Shown here: one piece after another, positions 45,017-49,763 of the stretch
How the letters are laid out: each line of letters opens with the position of its first letter
Position numbering within the stretch: position 1 is the first letter of the stretch
From: a virus
DNA: 49,763 bases
Strand: one strand, 5' to 3'
Virus record (IMG/VR): IMGVR_UViG_3300032805_000009
Span: 1 to 49,763 of that record
The notes under the pieces: model-generated
What the model saw: only the letters and a program-made list of their open reading frames with translations
What the model was told of the DNA's origin: nothing
Database searches by the model: none
Position numbers and translations under genes: made by a program

Positions 45017-46928
45017 CCGCCGACACCATGGACTTGCCGCAAGGTCTGCGCCCCTGTTCTTTCTCGCAAGCCTTCTTCTCTCTGCCGACACTAGTGCACA
45101 GGTGACATCGCCCAATGGCACGACATATGTGCCGGGCGGCGGAGGCGGCGTGACAGTGACCGGCGGTGCGCCCACCGTCGGCCATTGCGTAGCCTTCTCG
45201 GGAGCAACCTCCATCACCGATTCGGGAGGTGGCTGCGGCGGCTCTCCCAACTTCAGCACAATCGGTACAGGCACTAACACTACAGCCACCATGACGGTGA
45301 GCACCGGTGCCTTGCTAACTACCAGCGGCACCGGCGCAATCAACACTACCACCCCCTCCACCAACAGCGCTGCCGGCGCAGCTTCAGCGGCCGCCTTAAC
45401 TTTCAGTGGTGCCCCTTATTCAGCTGGCACAGGGACAACGAATTTTCCGCAGATTTACGAGAACACGACCGGTGCCACTGCGCCCACGACCTTCAGCACC
45501 GGCGGCACCTACCAGGGCATCAACTCGGCCAGCGGATTCGCCGGCAATTACTACGACTTCTATGCGAACGGCAGCAAGATCGCATCATTCGATTACCTTA
45601 ACACCTGGGGGCTCGAAGGCTATTTCGGCGGTGTGGGAGCTGCAGAGGCACAGATCCACACGCTCGATAATCAGCTAGGCACCAAAAACTACATCGCCAT
45701 CGGAGCCGGCAGCTACAACATTGGCAGCCCTAGTGGCACGGCGGCCTGCCCAGGCTATTTATTTAGCATCGCCTCTGCGCCCGCAGGATCGTATTACTAC
45801 AACACCTCGATGTACATCGGCGGGGCTGGTGATTTTTTCGTCTGCGGCGGCAATGCAGCGCCTGTCGACGGCTTCTTAATGCAGGACAACACTGTAAATA
45901 ACAGCGAGCTGTTCGAGATTCTCAACAGCGCCGGCCATGGTCCTCAGTGGTATGTGCGCACTGATGCGAGCACGACCTGCCCTGGCTTGGGCAGCGGCTT
46001 GAGTTTCTCTGGTCCATGCGTTGTATTTATGAACGACGCGCTCAGCACGGGCAACGTGCTGCCCTACTTCATCGAATCGCGCTTCGGGTCCTTGCACGCG
46101 GTCTACGGTGTATTAGCTAATGAAATTATCGAACGTGTAGGGGATACAACTCCGACCACCTTTTTGCTAGCCACCAGCACCGGTACTAGCCAAGCGACGG
46201 TGACCCTCGGTGATACGAATGCGAGCAGCGCAACCACCGTCACGGGCGGCACAACGGGTGGCATAACAATCGGCGCTGCTAGCGTCCCAGTCACCTTCGC
46301 GGGCGTGACGGGCACGACTCAATGCCTCCAGGTCAACAGTTCTGGTCTTTTAGCCGGCACTGGCTCTGCTTGTGGTAGCGGCGGCTCGACCGCATTTAGC
46401 TCCATTACCACTGGCAGCAACACCACTGCCACCATGACCGTTGGTTCTGGTGCTTCAATCATCACCAGCGGCACGGGCATCGTTACTGCCACATCAACCA
46501 ATGGCTACGCCACTGCCTCTCTTCCTACCTGCAACAGCGGCGCCAAGGGGCAGGTCGCCTACACAACCGACAACACGCCAGCCTTCGCTTTTTGTAATGG
46601 AACCTCGTGGGTCAGCGGTGGCGGTACTACCTTCACCATGGCCGGTACCGGCTGCACTCCGACAGGCGCCACCGGCGGAGCTACCACCGGCAAGTTCACC
46701 CTCGCCAGCGGCCCCTGCACCGTCGTTACTATCACCTTCAACGGCGCTGTCGGTATGACAGCAACCAATGGCTGGCACTGCGATGTCGGCGACGATACTG
46801 CCCAGAACGCCGGCACTTGGATTCCACATTGGGGCCAATCTTCCTCCACGACCACCACCGCTGCTATCCCGATCCCCGCTGCCGCAGGGACGACGGACGT
46901 TATTAGCTTCAACTGTTCGCAGTACTAA
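44958..46928 (+). CDS. Exported fibre-like protein (656 residues)
   Basis: From ATG 44958 it opens with a CT-repeat-encoded hydrophobic run, then HRRHHGLAARS and a normal Sec signal (APLFFLASLLLSADTSAQ). A GTG at 45012 after the repeat would give just the normal signal peptide, so the true start is uncertain. The mature part is Thr/Gly/Ser/Ala-rich with repeated FSTIGTGTNTTATMTVSTGA (about 100) and FSSITTGSNTTATMTVGSGA (about 480), and a YDFYANGSKIASFDY middle as in phage fibre domains. The C-terminal GQVAYTTDNTPAFAFCNGTSW resembles a fibre head. GC is lower near 45660-46560. Confidence 0.75.
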   Translation: MNLLFSFLGLLLVLVLVLVHRRHHGLAARSAPLFFLASLLLSADTSAQVTSPNGTTYVPGGGGGVTVTGGAPTVGHCVAFSGATSITDSGGGCGGSPNFSTIGTGTNTTATMTVSTGALLTTSGTGAINTTTPSTNSAAGAASAAALTFSGAPYSAGTGTTNFPQIYENTTGATAPTTFSTGGTYQGINSASGFAGNYYDFYANGSKIASFDYLNTWGLEGYFGGVGAAEAQIHTLDNQLGTKNYIAIGAGSYNIGSPSGTAACPGYLFSIASAPAGSYYYNTSMYIGGAGDFFVCGGNAAPVDGFLMQDNTVNNSELFEILNSAGHGPQWYVRTDASTTCPGLGSGLSFSGPCVVFMNDALSTGNVLPYFIESRFGSLHAVYGVLANEIIERVGDTTPTTFLLATSTGTSQATVTLGDTNASSATTVTGGTTGGITIGAASVPVTFAGVTGTTQCLQVNSSGLLAGTGSACGSGGSTAFSSITTGSNTTATMTVGSGASIITSGTGIVTATSTNGYATASLPTCNSGAKGQVAYTTDNTPAFAFCNGTSWVSGGGTTFTMAGTGCTPTGATGGATTGKFTLASGPCTVVTITFNGAVGMTATNGWHCDVGDDTAQNAGTWIPHWGQSSSTTTTAAIPIPAAAGTTDVISFNCSQY

Positions 46929-46930
46929 AC

Positions 46931-48589
46931 ATGCGCAGACGCGAAGTAATTGCCGGGCTCGCTGCTGCGGCCGTTGCCGACAAGGCAATCTCGGCTATTG
47001 GCGCTTTTACAACTGGTCCTGGTGGTATCCTTGCTCCCCTTGGTACGGGTAGTAGTCAGTCATTTGACTACTATATTTCCACCACTGGAAACGACAGCAA
47101 TTCTGGCACCTTGGGCTCCCCCTGGACCATCAACAGCCTGTCGCCCTATTCATCGGGCTCCGCGCTCACCAACTACAACACCAAGATTGCCGGCAAGAAG
47201 ATCGGATTACTGCCCGGCACATATGGCGTAGGCGCGCTATGCACGGCAGCGTACTCTGGAAACGGCACGAGCGGCATCGCGCTCGACTTGCCGGGCGGGA
47301 GTGTAGGTAATCCCACCTACGTTGCGTCGAGTAACTCCAGCGGTTTCTATCAAGCGCGCACCGCAACCCTTCAGGCCAACGATACCGGCTTCTACGGTGG
47401 GGCAAATGGCAATGCCAGCGCCATCATCGGACAGTCCTATATCTACGGCACGCACGGCTATATAACCATCGATGGCCTCAAGATCACCGGCGGGGCCGTT
47501 TGGGGCGTGAACTTCGGCAACATCGCCGGTAACAACTACACCGCGCCGGGAATGACGCTGCAGAACTGCGAGATCACCGGCTTCAACGCGCAGAGCAATA
47601 CGCACTCCAGCGGGCAGAACGTGAGTTGCATCCAGATCCTCTCGTGCAGTGGTGCGACCGTCACCAACAACTGGATTCACGATAACGTCGGTTGGACGGA
47701 CGCTACGCACTTTGCTGCGATTTACCACTGGGGCCTGGGCAATCCGTCCGGCAACGGTACGATCAACTCCACCATCACGTACAACACGCTCGTCAACTCG
47801 GGCGGGATGATGGGCAAGGAGGGTTATCAGGCCGGTACCACGATTGCCTACAACTACATTGATATGAGCCTGATGACGCCCAGCGGTGGTGGCGGTCAGA
47901 TGGGCGGTATCTACGGTTTTGCGCAAGCCTATGCCTCCACTGCTCTTGTCACAAACATTCACCACAACATCATCAAGAGCTTTACCGGCACTTCTGGAAC
48001 CAATGCGCTACGCGGCCAGACCTGGATCAGCCTCATCGGAGACAATGCCGGCTCCTCGGGTCAGGTGGCGTGGTACGGACCGGTGCATGTGTACAACAAC
48101 ACCATGGTCGGCACCTCGGACCTCAATGGCTGCGGCATGGCCTACTTTGAGCAAGTAGCAGGAACTCAACCCGTCACCGACTATAACAACCTGTTCTGGG
48201 ATGCGGGATTCAACGAGGTCGCGCAGTTCGGGTGGTACTGGTGTAACCCCGACATCTTCACGCTTTGTGACTACAACATCCTCGGCACGCATCAGCAGTC
48301 CGGAGTGTGGGCAACCTTCAGCACCAATGGCACCAACATCGGCTACGGCACGGCCGGTTACGCCTCGAACTTGGCAGGATTCGCCTCGACTACAGGCACT
48401 TCGGCGCACTCATCGACCAACTCGACCAACCCGTTCACCAACAACGGCACCTATGCGCTGCAGTATCAGGTGCAGGCCGGCTCGCCTGCCTATCAGACCG
48501 GCAAGGTCGGCGGCACTTCGGGCGGTGCCACCTGCAACGTCGGGGCTTGGGACGGCTCCGTCACGCAAATCGGGTGCAACTTCGCATGA
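46931..48589 (+). CDS. Right-handed beta-helix protein with a Tat-like signal
   Basis: 552 residues. MRRREVIAGLAAAAVA is a twin-Arg type export signal (RRREVIAG). DYYISTTGNDSNSGTLGSPW starts the pectate-lyase-like beta-helix family, followed by coils with IDGLKITGGAVWGVNFGN, LQNCEITGFNAQSN, VTNNWIHDN and IHHNIIKSF ladders. Such folds bind or cleave polysaccharides. No known phage tail protein is folded for Tat export, so it may act outside the infected cell. Confidence 0.75.
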   Translation: MRRREVIAGLAAAAVADKAISAIGAFTTGPGGILAPLGTGSSQSFDYYISTTGNDSNSGTLGSPWTINSLSPYSSGSALTNYNTKIAGKKIGLLPGTYGVGALCTAAYSGNGTSGIALDLPGGSVGNPTYVASSNSSGFYQARTATLQANDTGFYGGANGNASAIIGQSYIYGTHGYITIDGLKITGGAVWGVNFGNIAGNNYTAPGMTLQNCEITGFNAQSNTHSSGQNVSCIQILSCSGATVTNNWIHDNVGWTDATHFAAIYHWGLGNPSGNGTINSTITYNTLVNSGGMMGKEGYQAGTTIAYNYIDMSLMTPSGGGGQMGGIYGFAQAYASTALVTNIHHNIIKSFTGTSGTNALRGQTWISLIGDNAGSSGQVAWYGPVHVYNNTMVGTSDLNGCGMAYFEQVAGTQPVTDYNNLFWDAGFNEVAQFGWYWCNPDIFTLCDYNILGTHQQSGVWATFSTNGTNIGYGTAGYASNLAGFASTTGTSAHSSTNSTNPFTNNGTYALQYQVQAGSPAYQTGKVGGTSGGATCNVGAWDGSVTQIGCNFA

Positions 48590-49401
48590 GAAAACTACTC
48601 GTGCTCCTGCTGCTACTCGGATGCTCTCCGGCGTTTGCGGCGCTTACTGTAGTGGCAGGTCCCAGCACCTTGCAGGGCAATCCCCCTGCTAATCAGACCT
48701 TCGGCAGTTCGGTTCCGTCGGGCTCGGTCATAGTCAAATTCATCATGGGGCCGGGTTGCAGCACCGACACGGTCAGCGACAACGTCAATAGCGGCAATTA
48801 CACGCTGATGGTGACCTATGCCACAGGAGGTGCGAACGGGCCGCTGTGCATCTACTACAAGGTCACCAACGCCACCGGAACGCCAACGGTGTCAATGACA
48901 GCCGGTGGTTATAGCTACACGGATCAACTTGCTATCGAAGGCTTCACTGGCACACCTACCATTGATGTTGGGATTCAGGCGCATAACACGGGCACAAGCA
49001 GCACGCAGTCCATAAACGCGACAAGTAACTTCAACAACGAAGTGATGCTTGTCGCCAACGATTTCGGCACCAGCAATATCACGGTGAGCGGTGCCAACTA
49101 CACGCCCGACGTATCGGGCACCTGGGCCGTGATCGGCTATTCGCAGATTGAGGCGACGCCGACGACCAAGAATTACAGCGCGACGCTGGCGGCCAGTACA
49201 ACCTGGTTCGTGCAGCTGGCGGGCGTCTATGATGCGACCGGTTCATCGTGTACCCATGCCGGCTACACCAGCGGCGGAGCCAGCACCGTTCCTACCTCTG
49301 GCGTCACTAGTGTGTGGCTCAAGACTGGTTCGTTCGGTACCGTTAACTGCTCATCGACCAACTACTGGCAGCCGGCCCTTGGCAACTTCGGAGTAAACTG
49401 A
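48586..49401 (+). CDS. Putative lipoprotein paralogous to the 3565-4257 protein
   Basis: 271 residues. MRKLLVLLLLLGCSPAFA shows a lipobox LLGC (10-13) and also a possible Sec cleavage after AFA. The mature part is beta-rich (TVSDNVNSGNYTLMVTYATG, YTDQLAIEGFTGTPTIDVG, NNEVMLVANDFGTSNI) and parallels the shorter, signal-less protein at 3565-4257. ATG lies in the TGA of the preceding gene and TGATG starts the next one. Confidence 0.75.
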   Translation: MRKLLVLLLLLGCSPAFAALTVVAGPSTLQGNPPANQTFGSSVPSGSVIVKFIMGPGCSTDTVSDNVNSGNYTLMVTYATGGANGPLCIYYKVTNATGTPTVSMTAGGYSYTDQLAIEGFTGTPTIDVGIQAHNTGTSSTQSINATSNFNNEVMLVANDFGTSNITVSGANYTPDVSGTWAVIGYSQIEATPTTKNYSATLAASTTWFVQLAGVYDATGSSCTHAGYTSGGASTVPTSGVTSVWLKTGSFGTVNCSSTNYWQPALGNFGVN

Positions 49402-49763
49402 TGTCAGCCCCAAATAGCGTCACCCTGAACGCCGGCAGCGGCGGCAGCAAGGTCGGCACCGTTCAGGATTCCGGCTCCAACCAACACAACCTCGTGGTGC
49501 TGGAGTACTGGACCGGCGCAGGCGATCCGGTGGTGGTGAACAACACCAACCCCCTACCTGCCAACGCCTTCCTGCAGATGCTCTACCCCTCCGGTACGCC
49601 CTCGTACACGGCGGGCACCAGCAACCCCGCCGTCATCGACAGCGCGGGCAACGTGTGCGTGAACATCAAGGCGGGCGCTGCTGCAGGCGGCACCTCGATC
49701 GTCGATGCGGCAGTCTTCACTCGCAGCTCCACGGTCGAGACTCCGGTGGGCGGCGTCGCCCAG
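49401..49763 (+). CDS. Structural protein, 5' part of the gene spanning the contig junction
   Basis: First 121 codons of the 302-residue protein that continues at base 128 of the window. Begins SAPNSVTLNAGSGGSKVGTV, then HNLVVLEYWTGAGDPVVVNN, typical of short beta-rich virion proteins. No signal peptide. Confidence 0.85.
   Translation, partial: MSAPNSVTLNAGSGGSKVGTVQDSGSNQHNLVVLEYWTGAGDPVVVNNTNPLPANAFLQMLYPSGTPSYTAGTSNPAVIDSAGNVCVNIKAGAAAGGTSIVDAAVFTRSSTVETPVGGVAQ
49637..49763. repeat. Right copy of the 127-bp terminal redundancy
   Basis: Exact duplicate of bases 1-127. Collapsing it gives a 49,636-bp circle. Confidence 0.95.

Noticed and set aside
44958-46928. Diversity-generating retroelement target
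   Set aside because: No reverse transcriptase gene and no template repeat are present anywhere in the window.

Overview
The window is a complete, or nearly complete, genome of a tailed double-stranded DNA phage with podovirus-like virion genes, GC-rich throughout. Bases 1-127 are identical to bases 49637-49763, so the contig closes into a circle of 49,636 bp, and the gene cut by the contig ends becomes one uninterrupted frame. No integrase, recombinase, repressor of a recognisable lysogeny type, RNA polymerase, tRNA or CRISPR array is visible. A strictly lytic or unusual life style using the host RNA polymerase is the simplest reading. The host is probably a Gram-negative proteobacterium: there are seven perfect DnaA boxes, a near-perfect Fur box, Sec/lipobox/Tat-like export signals, and a small secreted protein with a PEP-CTERM-type (VPEID) tail. 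Such tails are known from bacteria that carry exosortase and make exopolysaccharide.

Layout. Two transcription arms diverge from a 657-bp regulatory and origin-like region (42335-42991). The plus arm runs from 42992 through the contig junction to 25356. It carries the small terminase subunit, then an 11-kb module of fibre, adhesin and glycosidase-like proteins, several of which carry export signals (43922-49763 and 1-4722). Next come the large terminase subunit (4807), portal, a GroES-like protein, scaffold, decoration-like protein and major capsid protein (to 12954), then neck proteins resembling P22 gp4 and gp10 (13374-15730). DNA-ejection proteins follow (16385-19968), then a PurD-like ATP-grasp enzyme (20100), accessory tail proteins and a lysis cassette (23410-25356: spanin-like, muralytic enzyme, holin and an alpha/beta hydrolase). 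One 39-residue membrane-protein gene at 19965-20084 runs against this arm.

The minus arm runs from 42334 to 25265. It starts with a helix-turn-helix protein, tiny genes and an AAA+ ATPase, followed by an iteron array plus DnaA boxes (38485-38657). A run of about 16 small accessory genes (34103-38427) ends at an intrinsic terminator (33931-33961). A second transcription unit then carries a ribbon-helix-helix regulator, an AddB/Cas4-like nuclease, a J-domain-like protein, a Sak4-like ATPase, an SSB-like protein, a uracil-DNA glycosylase/family A polymerase locus split by an HNH endonuclease, and a DUF3987-like helicase.

How the parts work together: the minus arm supplies replication and recombination (helicase, polymerase, ATPase, nuclease, SSB-like protein) and small host-directed proteins. 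The plus arm builds the virion, injects DNA and lyses the cell. Repeated palindromes (consensus TGTAGGCGCCTACA) in front of the ribbon-helix-helix gene, in the divergent region and in front of the 39-residue gene could tie the transcription units together. All functional names rest on motifs and gene order read by eye; no database search was run.
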